A stretch of 64,000 nt of DNA, from contig NC_030990.1 in NCBI RefSeq assembly GCF_000149955.1, positions 434,001-498,000 on the forward strand, in the 5' to 3' direction. The translations under genes and the position numbers were made by a program. This DNA is from Fusarium oxysporum f. sp. lycopersici 4287. Taxonomy: Eukaryota > Ascomycota > Sordariomycetes > Hypocreales > Nectriaceae. The notes below the pieces were generated by a model. The model had not been told where the DNA came from and did no database searches. It saw only the letters and a list, made by a program, of their open reading frames with translations. Shown piece after piece: positions 1 through 10,551 of this stretch (within the stretch, counting starts at the first letter, position 1; every line of letters starts with the position of its first letter).

Positions 1-736
1 TAGCGTTGATGCTGATACTGGGCACGGTCGAAGGGTCAGCTGAGCGGCCTCCACTGATATGTGCTACATTTAGACGACTGATTCCGTCATTCGATGATCT
101 GATATTTATTGGCAGTATCGGTCGGCAGTTGGCAGCTAAATCTGTATGGGAGTTCGTGGCGTTACTAAGGCATGGATAGCGACAGGATGAACCTGGTACT
201 CGAGTCTGTGCACTTGAGTAGTAACCTTTGGATGATAGAGTACGAGAACTTAATTATTACTCTCTGAACCTAAATCAGTGATGCGCCATCTACGCCTCTT
301 CACTATGCTTGTACGGGATAGGCCATCTTTCTATCAGCGACCCACTAGTCCTGAATACCTATGATCTTGGAGGCGTGTCCTGATGGGAACACTTGTATTA
401 ATTTGTCCTCGAGACGATTAATGAAAAGTCAGAGTCTCATGTGGTTTATAACATGAATATTTCTTGTTGATACCCTCTTCATGATACCGGTGGATGGAAA
501 TGAATGCCTACTAGTCCAGACCATGTCAGACTCGGTATTGAAGAATATCAGTCTCTCAGACTCATCAACCAATATAACTGGTTTCATCAAGAGCTCCCAC
601 CATTATACTCGCATCTCTATTATTAGTAATGCTATGAACCTTGAAGGTTAACAAAACCCCCTATCGCTTTTTTGTCTCCACGGAAACTTTGCGGAGACAT
701 ACTATCCGGAGACTTTTGCTCCAGCTGAACACATCT
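1..736. other. Intergenic, nothing recognised
   Basis: No open frame with coding character, RNA gene or repeat was recognised on either strand. The right part is the upstream region of the methyltransferase gene that starts at 866. Confidence 0.5.
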
Positions 737-747
737 GATATATATAA
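737..747 (+). promoter_or_regulatory. TATA-like box of the methyltransferase gene
   Basis: A run reading tatatataagc lies about 120 nt before the ATG at 866. It is followed by a pyrimidine-rich stretch (about 781-825, many ttctt/cttc motifs), which is common near fungal transcription starts. Position and composition are visible; function is inferred. Confidence 0.4.
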
Positions 748-865
748 GCTTATTTGCCAAAGTTCAATATTTTTTTTACTTCAGTCTTAATCTTTCATCA
801 TTCTCTTCACTTCTTCTTCACCTTGAATCCCTTGCAGCCTGACTCTAAGAGACATATTGCCAGTC

Positions 866-1735
866 ATGGGCGACAAGACTAGTATCATCAGTGACGAGGC
901 CAAGGCCCTTGGAGAGAAGAACAAAGAGCATTTCGAGTAAGTGGCCGGAATTCAAGGCCAGCCACGGGCTAACATCAACAGCCAAGTCGCCGCTGAAGTG
1001 TTCAAGCACCCATGGATTCAGCGGCTATGTAATCAGATATCTGACGAGCTCCGCGAGAAGATTGACTGGATTGGTATTCCCGAAAGGCCTGAAGGAAACA
1101 AAATGCTTGACTATGCCTGCGGCAACGGTGTTGCTTCTCGTGTCAGTTCTCCCTTCTCTGGAACTAGTGATAGCAGCTGATCATAACAGGCACTCGCCCC
1201 ATATGTGTCCACTGTCCGAGGTATTGACATCTCCTCCAAGATGGTTGAGCAATACAACGTGCTTGCGGAACTCTGCGGGTTTAGTACGGACAAAATGAGA
1301 GCTATACACGGAGACTTGATGAATCCCGAAGCATCGCCTTCCCCAGAACTCAGCACTCCAGAGTTCAACGACTTTGATCTCATTGCCATGTGTATGGCTC
1401 TCCATCACGTACAGGACTACGCAGCTATGATTCAAAAGCTGAGCGAAAAGCTTCGTCCTGGTGGCGTCCTCCTAATCATCGACTTGGTCGCTTCCTCAGA
1501 GAGTGGCTGCCCTGAAGCCACTATGGCTAAAGAGTTGTCTAACCATACCATGTCAAAAATGGGCTTTACTGAGATGGAGGTCAAGACTGCATTTGAGAAA
1601 GCTGGCTTGGAGGGTTGGTCTTGGAGGTGGTGCTCTGAGAGATCCCAGGTCCCTGATGAGATAGGCGGTGAACAGCAAGGCTTTTTCGCCCGAGGTTGTA
1701 AGAGCGTTCGGGGTAGTGAGATTAAGCAGGTCTAG
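866..1735 (+). CDS. SAM-dependent class I methyltransferase
   Basis: Three exons (866-936, 982-1141, 1190-1735) give 258 aa with phase preserved at each junction. Exon 1 begins MGDKTSIISDEAKALGEKN. Motif I is LDYACGNGVASR, split at its end by intron 2 and continuing ALAPYVSTVRGIDIS, with the acidic residue expected to bind the SAM ribose. FDLIAMCMALHHVQD and LRPGGVLLIIDLV fit the later strands of the Rossmann fold (Methyltransf_11/12 type). Fungal members of this type methylate small molecules, but the substrate cannot be read from sequence. No signal peptide or membrane segment is visible, so it is probably cytosolic. A TATA-like box lies upstream. No linked biosynthetic genes were seen. Confidence 0.85.
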
Positions 1736-2246
1736 GAGCTTTTCAATTAGATGTGAAATGAAATAAGACTAGATATAATGGTTATCGAGTGTGTCGGCCA
1801 GGAGCTGTGCATAAACCCTTTTCTTTAGCATACAGCTTAGCCCTTAGCCTTGAAGTCAAAGTGTTACATCTGCTTCAAGAGATTCGATTATTAAAACTCA
1901 ATTTTATAGTAGAAGACCGGTGAAACTTGACGAATGCATTGGAATACCCGTTATCATTGAGCAAACTTGTTAATTGTAGTAATAACTAGAAGGTCATCAT
2001 CACTCGACAATAATAGAGTGAAGTGGGGAAATCCGTCTTGTTGTAATTTTCAGGTGTTGTCTATTAGTGTTCCTATGGTTTTTCCAGAACAACCAACGTC
2101 AGCGACCTTACTCCTCGCCACTCTGACATCACACGATGATGTCAGAAACCAACATCTTTCAGGCTTTCAAGAGCCGGCAATTAATGCTTCATTCTCGCAT
2201 CCCATAGCCATAACCATCTACCTTGGACGTGCCACAAACAGTCACC
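1736..2246. other. Intergenic, nothing recognised
   Basis: AT-rich 3' flank of the methyltransferase followed by the upstream region of the small membrane protein. No coding frame, repeat or RNA was recognised. Confidence 0.45.
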
Positions 2247-2651
2247 ATGGGTATGCCATATTCAAAACAAGTCCACGCGGCATTCGATCAAGTCACGCCG
2301 CTCGTGGCCGCTGGTTTCGAAGTCCTCCGCACGACCAAAAACATCGCTGTCTTTCTTGCCTTCCTCCAAGTATTCGTGGCCATCATATTGACTCTTACGC
2401 TATTAGCGATCCTTGCGGTGATTTATTCTGTCAATCCAGACTTGGAACAGGAACGTCGTGCGCTGGTCACGCCATGCATGCAGTGGATAGCGAGCTGGGT
2501 GATAGAGTATGGAGCTTTAACGGCCTAGATTTTGAAGGTCCTTGTAGTTCTCGGTACTGCTGGGCTGGGGATATTTCTCTGGCAAGGGTCTACTACGGAT
2601 GTCATTCCGGAGGTTGAAGGCGAGGATGACACTCCTGAAGATATTGAGTGA
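2247..2651 (+). pseudogene. Small membrane protein frame with an in-frame TAG
   Basis: ATG at 2247 sits in a strong initiation context (gtcaccATGGg). The frame encodes MGMPYSKQVHAAFDQVTPLV, then a long hydrophobic segment (about residues 35-62) and ends at TAG, 2526-2528 (codon 94). The same frame then stays open for 40 codons to TGA at 2649-2651. It encodes a second hydrophobic segment (ILKVLVVLGTAGLGIFLWQG) and an acidic tail (EVEGEDDTPEDIE). I found no GT..AG intron that removes the TAG and keeps frame. It may be a nonsense-mutated two-segment membrane protein, a 93-aa protein as it stands, or a base-call error. Stop-codon readthrough is less likely because the context is TAG-ATT rather than TGA-CTA. 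The family is not recognised. Confidence 0.45.
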
Positions 2652-3677
2652 GGTAAGTTACTTATTCTGAGTCGATTCGGTATGTATATTAACTAGTATA
2701 TCAGAATCAAGATACTTGGTTAGCTAGAATTTATGTTAGGCGAGGGATTAACTTGTAACAAGATTGAGAGAGAGTATTGGTGTATAAGCTTAAGAAGAGT
2801 TTCGAATAAAACATTCTGTTTCTGATCATTGTATAAGGTGGGTTCTTGTGTACAGGAACCTCGTGGCTTTACTACCTTTCCTCTGGAATTAATCAACCAA
2901 CACCATGATCATCTTTACCTGATATAATTCTAGCCCTTCGAGAGGCTGTCGCACTTGCTTGAACTCGCATAGCATCCACTTACATCCCTTCTCATTATGC
3001 AGGTTCAAAGTTTTCTTTATCAAGCCCGTCTACTAGTTCATCAATCAGCCCGAGTCGCAACTAAAATTGACAGGGCTGCTACCGACGCGAACAGGATCTG
3101 TCAGACTTCAGAGATATGTTGACTCCCTGTTCTCACATGCCTGTCAGTCCCGTTATCGCGGTGATGGCTTTAAGTGTACAGTCAGCTAGGAAAAGACTTG
3201 ACATAGGTCCTGACAGTGATATGGCTGGTACATACGACCATACCTATCAGAGAACTCGGGATCCCGTCCGCTCTCCCATAGATAAGCTGGTAAGGGGCGG
3301 ATTAGTAGTTGGGTCGGTGACGACCAGCGAATCCCCGCTGTTGTATGTCTTTTGACGATTGCTGCAATTATCTTTTTTGCTCTATCTACTTGGTCGTGAC
3401 TCGGTGAGCCCCTCAAGGGGCGCCTATGGGAGCGACAACACATATTTTTAATCAACGATACAATCGTCAACCACATCATGCTGCCCTGGCATTCGTTTTC
3501 CTTGAGAATCGCGTTAGTGTGTGATCTATATCTTATCTGATCTGGTGGATCCACGCTGATGCGAGGTTATACACTAACGCCGACTTCTCCACTTCCGTCA
3601 TCGGCCAACGTTTTTTCTCTCATTCTCACCCACCACTTTCATCTTGGCATCAAAGACATACACATGCACCTCCAATC
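2652..3677. other. Intergenic, nothing recognised
   Basis: About 1 kb with no convincing coding frame. Short open frames here (for example 3116-3355 and 3186-3554 on opposite strands) lack domain character and overlap each other. The right end is the upstream region of the transporter. Confidence 0.4.
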
Positions 3678-5377
3678 ATGACCCCAAAACCATCCTCCAG
3701 GCCTCAGAGCCCTCAAATCTCAGAATCAGACGAAACACCTCTCCTCTCTCGCAGTCCCTCACCACAATCCCCTCCACCCCCAAAACCACCCGTATCATGG
3801 TCCTCCCTCCCAAACAAAGGCCAACTCGCCGTGATCCTCCTCGCGCGTCTCGCAGAACCCCTCAGCGAGCGCTCCCTGGCTTCATATCTCTTCTTTCAGC
3901 TCCAATGGTTCAATCCCGATATTGATCCTTCGGAAATTCCGAAGCAGATGGGTTATATCACTGCTACATTTGCTGCGGCTCAGTGTCTTACGTCTATGTG
4001 GTGGGGGAGAGCGGCTGACCATCCGAGACTGGGGGAGGAAGAGGGTTTTGTTGATTGGACTTGGGGGCTCGTCTTTGTCGGCGCTGGGGATGGGCTTTTC
4101 GAGGTCGCTTGGCGTGGCGTTCTTCTTTCGCTTTTGTGCGGGTGCGTTGAATGGGAATATCGGGGTTTTGAGGACGATGGTTTCTGAAATTGTTCCTGAG
4201 AAGCGGTGAGTTGAATGTCCTTATGTCGAATTTTCTATAAGCTGATGCTAATATCTGCAGGCATAAAACGCGAGCCTTTCTCCTATTGCCGATGTGCTTC
4301 AACGTCGGAGTCATCATCGGACCTCTGTTGACAGGTTTCATGGCTGATCCCGTTCACACTCTTCCTCGCATCTTTGGCCCAGGTTCTCTATTTGGCGGAG
4401 AGAAGGGCGTGCAATGGCTCGAAAAGTTCCCCTACGCACTTCCAAACCTCTTCTGCTTCTCGATCTTGATGTCAGCGTTCTTTCTGGTCATTCTTGGCCT
4501 CGATGAAACGCATTCGCATCTCCGACATCGACCGGATCCTGGACGTAGACTCGGAAAACTTCTCCTACGAATCATCCTTCGACGGAAGAAGAATGAGCAT
4601 CTTTACAGCGCTATCAATATTGAGGATCCGTCTGAGGAGTTGATGGATCATGATGCCGACCAAGAATCCGGGGAAAGTTCAAGACCAGCTAAAGCATACA
4701 GCAAGACTCGTCCTCCGTTCCGAGATGTGTTGACAAAGAACGTCTGTCTCAACATGCTACAGCGCTTTCTACAATCACTTCACGTCTCGGCATTCAACTC
4801 CATCTTATTCAGTCTTTTGCCCACTCCTAAAGCAGACTCTACAGATTTCCATCTACCTTTCCGCTTCACCGGTGGTCTAGGCTTGTCAAGCGAGAGAATG
4901 GGCTTAGCCAACACAATCATCGGGACCATCGGCATCCCGCTTCAACTCTTTATATACCCCAGACTCATCGGCAAACTGGGCGTAAAGGCTTCATACAGTG
5001 CTTTTCTTCCACTGAGCATTATTGCATACTTCCTCCTCCCATACCTGGTTCTTCTGCCAGATAATAATGCTCTGGTATGGACCTGTCTATCTGCAGTTCT
5101 GAGTCTACAGGTACTGTCTCGAACGTTTGTGAACCCTGCTACTATGATGCTTGTCAATGACTCGGCGCCAAATCCAAATTTGTTGGGCACGGTGCATGGT
5201 TTGGCATCGAGTATTTCGAGTGCTGCTCGGATTATGGGACCTACGGTTGGTGGAACGTTGCTTGGATGGGGTCTTGCTCATCATCTTGTGGGATTGCCTT
5301 TATGGGTGTTGACGATTTTGGCATTGGCAAACTGGGTTATCCTGTGGTGGATTGATGATGTGAACATGTCTGAATGA
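3678..5377 (+). CDS. MFS transporter (YCR023C-like), with a 1-nt frameshift
   Basis: The start at 3678 gives MTPKPSSRPQSPQISESDET, a proline/serine-rich cytosolic N-terminus, then membrane segments. Exons are 3678-4205 and 4261-5377, with an intron of consensus GTGAGT..CTGCAG. The conserved loop between helices 2 and 3 should read G-R-A-A-D-x-P-R-L-G-R-K-R. The frame changes exactly there, at a run of five G (4031-4035). With four G the protein reads PRLG-RKRVLLIGLGG and continues through about twelve membrane segments to VNMSE at the C-terminus. The family is DHA1-type drug/proton antiporters of the TetA/YCR023C kind; substrate unknown. The frameshift is either real inactivation or a homopolymer error. 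The rest of the gene shows no decay, which favours error or a recent mutation. Confidence 0.8.
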
Positions 5378-5776
5378 GGTGCATGTAGACCAATTGGTGA
5401 TGAGGTCAGGGTTTGAATTCACTGCCTTGGATGAGAAATGTATCTCGTTTGGTATGAGTGTACGGTTCTGATCATCATTACTATAAGTCGGCGATACGAG
5501 GGTATAAACTCTTGTATAGAAGTCTAATAATAGGACCCCCAATCTCATTGTTAGTGACTACCTCTATCCCTAGCCAATAGTCCTCGTCAGAAAGTTAGCC
5601 TTCCTGAAGCTATCGACGAATAGTGACCCGCCAATATGAGCTAGGATCTTGAGTGTCCAGAATGAGTTTCATTGATTATCCGGGCGATTCTTCCCTTGTC
5701 GAAGACTTCAACTCATGGCTCTTCTCGAGCCCTCTTTTTGCCAATAACCGCAGTGTATGCTCCCATACCATGGCTC
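5378..5776. other. Intergenic between convergent genes
   Basis: Space between the ends of the transporter (plus) and the unknown gene (minus). Nothing beyond probable 3' untranslated sequence was recognised. Confidence 0.4.
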
Positions 5777-6217
5777 TCAAGCATCCGAATCCTCATCACT
5801 ATCCTCCTCCACGACAAGATCAATAACCAAAGCCGCCTTATCATTCAACTTATCAAGCTGAAACCCCGCCGCAAGCGCATCCGTGGCGTCATGTATACAG
5901 CCCGCAACATCGAGGCCAATATCATGCTCTTTGAGTGCAAGACAAATCACTCTGAAATGCTCATGATGCACATCCTCATCGTCACCTCCGTCAAAGATGA
6001 GCACAGCGTTGCGGTGGATGAGACAGAAATCTTCTTGCACACCGGGATATTTCTTGACGGCTGCTAGTTTGGCGGGCGTGCAGGATGAGCTGGCGACGAG
6101 GCGGGTGAAGATCCGCGCGTTGAGGAGGGCGTTGACGGATGAAGGTGATTTAGGGGTGAAGATTATTACGTTAGGAGGGAGTGCTGGTGTTTCTGGAGGA
6201 GGGTTTTGTGTCGTCAT
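5777..6217 (-). CDS. Unknown small protein, 146 aa
   Basis: A single-exon frame starts with ATG at 6217 (MTTQNPPPETPALPPNVIIF). It has a proline-rich start, a mixed alpha/beta-looking middle (CLIHRNAVLIFDGGDDEDV) and a very acidic C-terminus ending EEDSDEDSDA. No signal peptide or membrane segment is visible. The opposite-strand frame over the same bases starts at TTG and has no domain character, so this strand was chosen. No family was recognised. The LINE inserted 79 bp upstream of the ATG, so the original promoter is now about 6 kb away and expression may be altered or lost. Confidence 0.5.
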   Translation of the reverse strand: MTTQNPPPETPALPPNVIIFTPKSPSSVNALLNARIFTRLVASSSCTPAKLAAVKKYPGVQEDFCLIHRNAVLIFDGGDDEDVHHEHFRVICLALKEHDIGLDVAGCIHDATDALAAGFQLDKLNDKAALVIDLVVEEDSDEDSDA

Positions 6218-6281
6218 TTTGAAGGTGTAACTCAGGTGTTGGTGGTAGGGGTTTTGAGACGTAGAAAAAAAGTGATTGAGA

Positions 6282-6296
6282 GCAAATTTGGGTCAA
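6282..6296. repeat. LINE target-site duplication, 3'-side copy
   Basis: The 15 bases gcaaatttgggtcaa occur here and again, identical, at 12327-12341, at the two outer borders of the retrotransposon. This defines the insertion and its boundaries. Confidence 0.92.
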
Positions 6297-6331
6297 TATG
6301 TTATGTTATGTTATGTATATTTTTCGTCCGG

Positions 6332-6364
6332 GGGGCCGTAGGCCCCGAAAGTCCCCTAATGGGG
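6332..6364 (-). other. Two adjacent hairpins at the LINE 3' end
   Basis: On the plus strand, ggggcc-gta-ggcccc (6332-6346) and cccc-taat-gggg (6353-6364) are perfect inverted repeats just inside the tail. The related 3' end at 26210-26241 keeps two hairpins at the same places with different stem sequences. Terminal stem-loops are known to be recognised by the reverse transcriptase in stringent-type LINEs. That role here is inferred. Confidence 0.6.
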
Positions 6365-6807
6365 CACAGGACGTGCTGGGCTAGGGAAAATCGGATCTAT
6401 CTAAACGCTAAGTACAGAAAGCCATTGGTTACGGGGGATTATCATTCGCGACGCGAAATTAGACACCCCCCTTGAAATCCAATTTCTACGAACGCGTCGA
6501 CAGATTACACACTATCCAGCATATCATCGGCACAAATGGCGCATCGTACCGAGCCTGTTACCCGTCAGCGGGATGACCAGGCGTGGCTGCAAAATTGCAG
6601 CCGTTCATCAGTCCTGATGTCAGAGAAGCTGAGATCAGCTTGTGCACGCGGCAGCTCGGGACTGCCTCAAATGTTCTCGGCCAGATGAAGGGCGCAGCAA
6701 CGCCCTTCACCCGGCCATGAATATGTATGAGAGAGAAAGGTGACAAAGGAAATGTGAAAGGATAAAGAGGGAAGGAGAGTTGCGAGTGCCTCTCGGGTCG
6801 CGGTCGC

Positions 6808-9800
6808 CTAATAGCGAGGACAAATCTTTCCAAAGAACGCGCTGTTCTTGGACAAGTCGACAAATTTGGTGAAGTCTCTTCCCATTGTAAGGTTGACCGC
6901 TGCATTCGGTGAGGGTGCGAGCCTCATCCGATGGCGCGGTGGCACCTTTCTGCAGTAGAAGATGTGATCCGGTGCTTTGCGTCGGCCGCATGAGCAGACT
7001 AGGCGTGCATCGTCGTGGTCGAACCTCTCGTGGTATGCAGCGAAGTCTCCATGGAGGGATCTCGCTGCCAGCAGATGGTGCAAGGCTACACGCGGGAGTG
7101 ATAGCTCCGGCGGGCAGCCTATAGTCGCCTTGAGATTGAGTCTCTTGTACTGCTCAGGAGCGGAAGCGGACCACCATGCCTTGAATGTGTCCTTCGGTTT
7201 TTGTCTTGCGATCCTTCGTAGGTAAGCCAACGTTGAGCGAGCACCTTCGGGCTCAGGGAGTGATGATGCTGCTTTTGCCAGTTTGTCGGCCTGTTCGTTG
7301 CCAGGGATGTCAGTGTGTCCTGGTACCCAACGGACCTGGACGGCTCCATGCGATGTCACCAGAGCCTGGAACTCGAGAAAGATGTGTTGAGAGGAGTCGG
7401 ATGGTGTGCCTTGCAGGCACGTGGCGGCCGCCAGGTTATCTAGGCAGATGAAAATGTTTTGTGTTGCTGATTCTCGCAGGTTTAGGGCAGCCTTGAGGCC
7501 CTCCAACGCCCCGGTAGCTTCAGCGTCGAAGACCTCAGCAGGTCCAAGGCGATCCGATCCATCAAAGATGGGCAAGTCGTCCTGGTGAATGGTGAAGCCG
7601 TAGCTTGCAACCCCTTTCTCGGACAGAGAGCCGTCCGAGTAGACGACCAAGGTGAGCGGGTCGAGTGACTTGACCCAGCGGAGGAAAGCCTCAGCTGTCT
7701 TCTCTTTCGATGCAGTCTGTAGTGGTGGTATCTGTTCTTGTTGGAAGCGTTTCTGGATGAGCTTGGGACGCGCGCACTGCCCGAGAAGCTCGTCTGTGCG
7801 TCGGAGACGTGTTCTAAAGCTGCTTTCTGCTTGTGCTTGGTATTTGCGCTTGATGAGATCATGGTAAGTAGGCTGACGCGGTGGCGCCGCTCTTCTCACA
7901 AGAGGATGGGTGTCGTCGAGTGATTTGAGTCGTGCGGAGAACCTGAGTCGTCTGGCTTCGAGCAGTTGATCGACTGGTGGTATCCCACTTTCTCTGTGCA
8001 AGATGGTGATGGGTGTCGTTTTCCAGACGGGCACTATAGCTCTCATGGATTGATTCAAGGCTTTGTTCATTCTCTGTATGAGATGCTGGTTACTAGACGG
8101 TGTGTCTTTGTTGGGCTGGCTCCACCGCGGCCTGTTGGTGCCCGGGTACCACGCTTCAGATCCGTGGAGTAGCACCGGCTCAACACAAGCTCTGACGGCA
8201 CCTCGCACGGCACTCGGAAGAGGGCCATGTATTGTGTTGGTGAGTCCTCGCAAGTGGTAGGCGACGGCCTTTGCCTTCGCCGCCCACTTCTCGACGTGGA
8301 CGCGGAATGATAGTCTGCTGTCGAGCCAAATGCCAAGCCAGCGCAGAGCTAGCTCGGGGTGTTTCTCGACATCGCCGTGACGTACTGCCGGCGCGGTGCT
8401 GAGCTTACTGCGGGAGAAGTGCATTACTTCGGTCTTCTTTGGGTCGAAGGAGACGCCGTTTGCCGCGCCCCAACGCACCATCTCTGCGATGGAGCTGGAT
8501 GCCATGGCAGTAGTCTCATCTACTGTGTCGCCTATAGACAGGATGGCAGTGTCATCTGCATAGCCGAAGCGACCCCAGGGATTGCCTAGTCGATAGATTG
8601 GCTCAGTATAGAGTAGGAAGAGTATCGGCGATACCGGCGATCCCTGAGGGAGCCCGCACTGAAGGGGAGAAGAGGGCGTGACGGTATCCTGGTACCTGAC
8701 ACGCGCAGACCGGCCGCTCATGAAGGAGCCGGCCCAACGAGCCAAATAGTCAGGCCAGCCTTGCTCACGAAGGCGCAGGACGAGCCTGTTGCGCATGACA
8801 GTGTCAAAAGCACCTTGGACATCCATTGTGACTAGAGTCGCCACCTTCTTGCGTGCAAATGCTTCTTCGATATCATGGATCAGAGCTGTCACCAGGTCTG
8901 TCGCAGACCTCTTGGGAAGCGCTCCAGCTTGTTGCGGGTGAAGGACGCTGTAGTAAACGGCTGCCCAGGCTAGGCGGCGTGCAATCAGTCGCTCTAGTCC
9001 CTTGCCAAGGCAGGAGAGCAGCGAGATAGGCCGCCATGCCCGTGGCTCAGTGAGGTCTCTTCGCCCCGGTTTCGCGATCATGACCACCTCCGCCTCCTTG
9101 AATGGTTTCGGATGATGGCCTGCGGAAAGGCATCCTTCGAACAAGCGGCGGACATGTGTTCCGATGATGTGCCATACGGCTTGGAGAAGATTGACGGTGA
9201 TGTTATCTGACCCTGGCGATGTATTGCCTGTCTGGATGGTCGCACACTGCGCCTCATCTAGCGAGACCCTGGGCGAGAAAGGAATCAACCTAGAAGGAGA
9301 TACTGGTGTCCAAGCGTTTGCGATGTCGTCCTCCGCAGTTCTTCGTTCCAGCGTAGCCTGTCGGAGTGCGTTGGCTTTGTCCATCTGGCTTTCGTACACG
9401 ACGTTGTCAACCTGCAAGGGCGGGGGCTGAAAGGCTCCAGGGGATTTCAACCATCGGACAGCTTTGAAAACAGCGCTACTGCTGGAGAAGTTGTCGATGA
9501 GGTTCCGCCAATACTGCCTCTTAGCCCGACGGACCACACGATGAAAGTCTCTTTTGGCGATCTGAACGTCCTGGTTGAAGCCGCAGGGGTAGCTTCTTCT
9601 GATGGCCCGGAAAGCAGCCGCAGCGCAGGCGCACTCCTCCGTCCACCAGGGGGCTGGGCGTCCGCCTTTCCGCGCGGGCCGGCCAGCTGCTTTCGCTGCT
9701 GATGTTAGTAGACTTACAAGTGAAGACGCGAGCTCGTCCAGCTCCGCAGGGGTCGAATCTGTGAGGGGGATTTCCGTGGCTCCCAGTTCTACAATCTCGA

Positions 9801-10551
9801 CGAATCGTTTAAGCTCGTCTTCCGTCTCAACTCGGATCTTGGCCGGTTGTACCGGAGTCGATCTGATGTCAAGGAAGGTCAAGCTGAGCGTGAAGTGGTC
9901 GGAGCTAGTGGCGAGATGGTCCTCGACGGTAGCTTCGGCCAGTGGCATATTGGTGAAGGCCAGATCAATCGTGTTGCCGTGTGGATTTGTCGGGATATCT
10001 AGAGTGTTGAGAAGGTTGAGGTCATTCTCTGACGCCCATCCTGCTACCTCATGGCCGCGGTTCGTCGCTTGGCCCGTCTGCCAACTACGATGCCTGGCAT
10101 TGAAATCGCCAGCAACGAGGCAGCGCTCCGGAACAGGCCAGCGAAGCAGCGTGTTTAGGGAATCCCTCTCGTCGTTCTGGCGATAGAAGTTGACGATCGT
10201 CATGCCATTGATCGTGAGCCAGAGAATATCGCGAGTTTGAAAGGGCCGGATCTGGTCGGCGAGAAATCTTGGGTCTCGCCTGACATATGTCATCACTCTA
10301 GGCCGAGTGTCGTTGCTGTTCCACATGTCGACTGGTGTGAATGTGTCGTATGCCGGGTGAGTTTTGGTCAGAAAGCGGGTCTCTGTATGAGTCGTCCACG
10401 GCTCCTGCAGGAGTACAATGTCATATCGTTCCGAGTCGGCCAGCGCCAGGGCGCAGTCGTGGGCCGGAGGGATCTTGCCGACGTTGGCCTGAAAGATCCT
10501 GAGCGGCTTCTTGTCGTTCCTTCGTGTCTGCGAGTGTCTATTCCTAGTCAT
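6808..10551 (-). CDS. LINE ORF2: endonuclease / reverse transcriptase / RNase H polyprotein
   Basis: 1247 aa, no introns. The N-terminal APE-type endonuclease has E50 in LLQEPWT, D149/N151 in GDFNARHRSW and SSDH at about 216-219. The reverse transcriptase has motif A MDVQGAFD (about 576-583), GLPQGSPVSP (about 633-642) and YADD (664-667). RNase H carries D973 (YSDGS), E1011 (DAEATGA), D1038 (CLDNLAA) and D1089 (GNEQADKL), the full D-E-D-D set. A C-terminal CSCGRRKAPDHIFYC motif is typical of fungal LINEs. The protein would nick the target and copy the element RNA onto it. The ATG overlaps the ORF1 stop (ATGACTAG), suggesting translation by termination-reinitiation. Confidence 0.95.
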   Translation of the reverse strand: MTRNRHSQTRRNDKKPLRIFQANVGKIPPAHDCALALADSERYDIVLLQEPWTTHTETRFLTKTHPAYDTFTPVDMWNSNDTRPRVMTYVRRDPRFLADQIRPFQTRDILWLTINGMTIVNFYRQNDERDSLNTLLRWPVPERCLVAGDFNARHRSWQTGQATNRGHEVAGWASENDLNLLNTLDIPTNPHGNTIDLAFTNMPLAEATVEDHLATSSDHFTLSLTFLDIRSTPVQPAKIRVETEDELKRFVEIVELGATEIPLTDSTPAELDELASSLVSLLTSAAKAAGRPARKGGRPAPWWTEECACAAAAFRAIRRSYPCGFNQDVQIAKRDFHRVVRRAKRQYWRNLIDNFSSSSAVFKAVRWLKSPGAFQPPPLQVDNVVYESQMDKANALRQATLERRTAEDDIANAWTPVSPSRLIPFSPRVSLDEAQCATIQTGNTSPGSDNITVNLLQAVWHIIGTHVRRLFEGCLSAGHHPKPFKEAEVVMIAKPGRRDLTEPRAWRPISLLSCLGKGLERLIARRLAWAAVYYSVLHPQQAGALPKRSATDLVTALIHDIEEAFARKKVATLVTMDVQGAFDTVMRNRLVLRLREQGWPDYLARWAGSFMSGRSARVRYQDTVTPSSPLQCGLPQGSPVSPILFLLYTEPIYRLGNPWGRFGYADDTAILSIGDTVDETTAMASSSIAEMVRWGAANGVSFDPKKTEVMHFSRSKLSTAPAVRHGDVEKHPELALRWLGIWLDSRLSFRVHVEKWAAKAKAVAYHLRGLTNTIHGPLPSAVRGAVRACVEPVLLHGSEAWYPGTNRPRWSQPNKDTPSSNQHLIQRMNKALNQSMRAIVPVWKTTPITILHRESGIPPVDQLLEARRLRFSARLKSLDDTHPLVRRAAPPRQPTYHDLIKRKYQAQAESSFRTRLRRTDELLGQCARPKLIQKRFQQEQIPPLQTASKEKTAEAFLRWVKSLDPLTLVVYSDGSLSEKGVASYGFTIHQDDLPIFDGSDRLGPAEVFDAEATGALEGLKAALNLRESATQNIFICLDNLAAATCLQGTPSDSSQHIFLEFQALVTSHGAVQVRWVPGHTDIPGNEQADKLAKAASSLPEPEGARSTLAYLRRIARQKPKDTFKAWWSASAPEQYKRLNLKATIGCPPELSLPRVALHHLLAARSLHGDFAAYHERFDHDDARLVCSCGRRKAPDHIFYCRKVPPRHRMRLAPSPNAAVNLTMGRDFTKFVDLSKNSAFFGKICPRY

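Noticed and set aside
5672..6067. 131-codon plus-strand frame opposite the 146-aa gene
   Set aside because: Starts at TTG and lacks protein-like composition; the minus-strand frame has an ATG and coherent character.
9602..10186. 194-codon plus-strand frame inside the LINE
   Set aside because: Antisense shadow of ORF2, which has complete catalytic motifs on the other strand. The same applies to the other plus-strand frames between 6900 and 12250.
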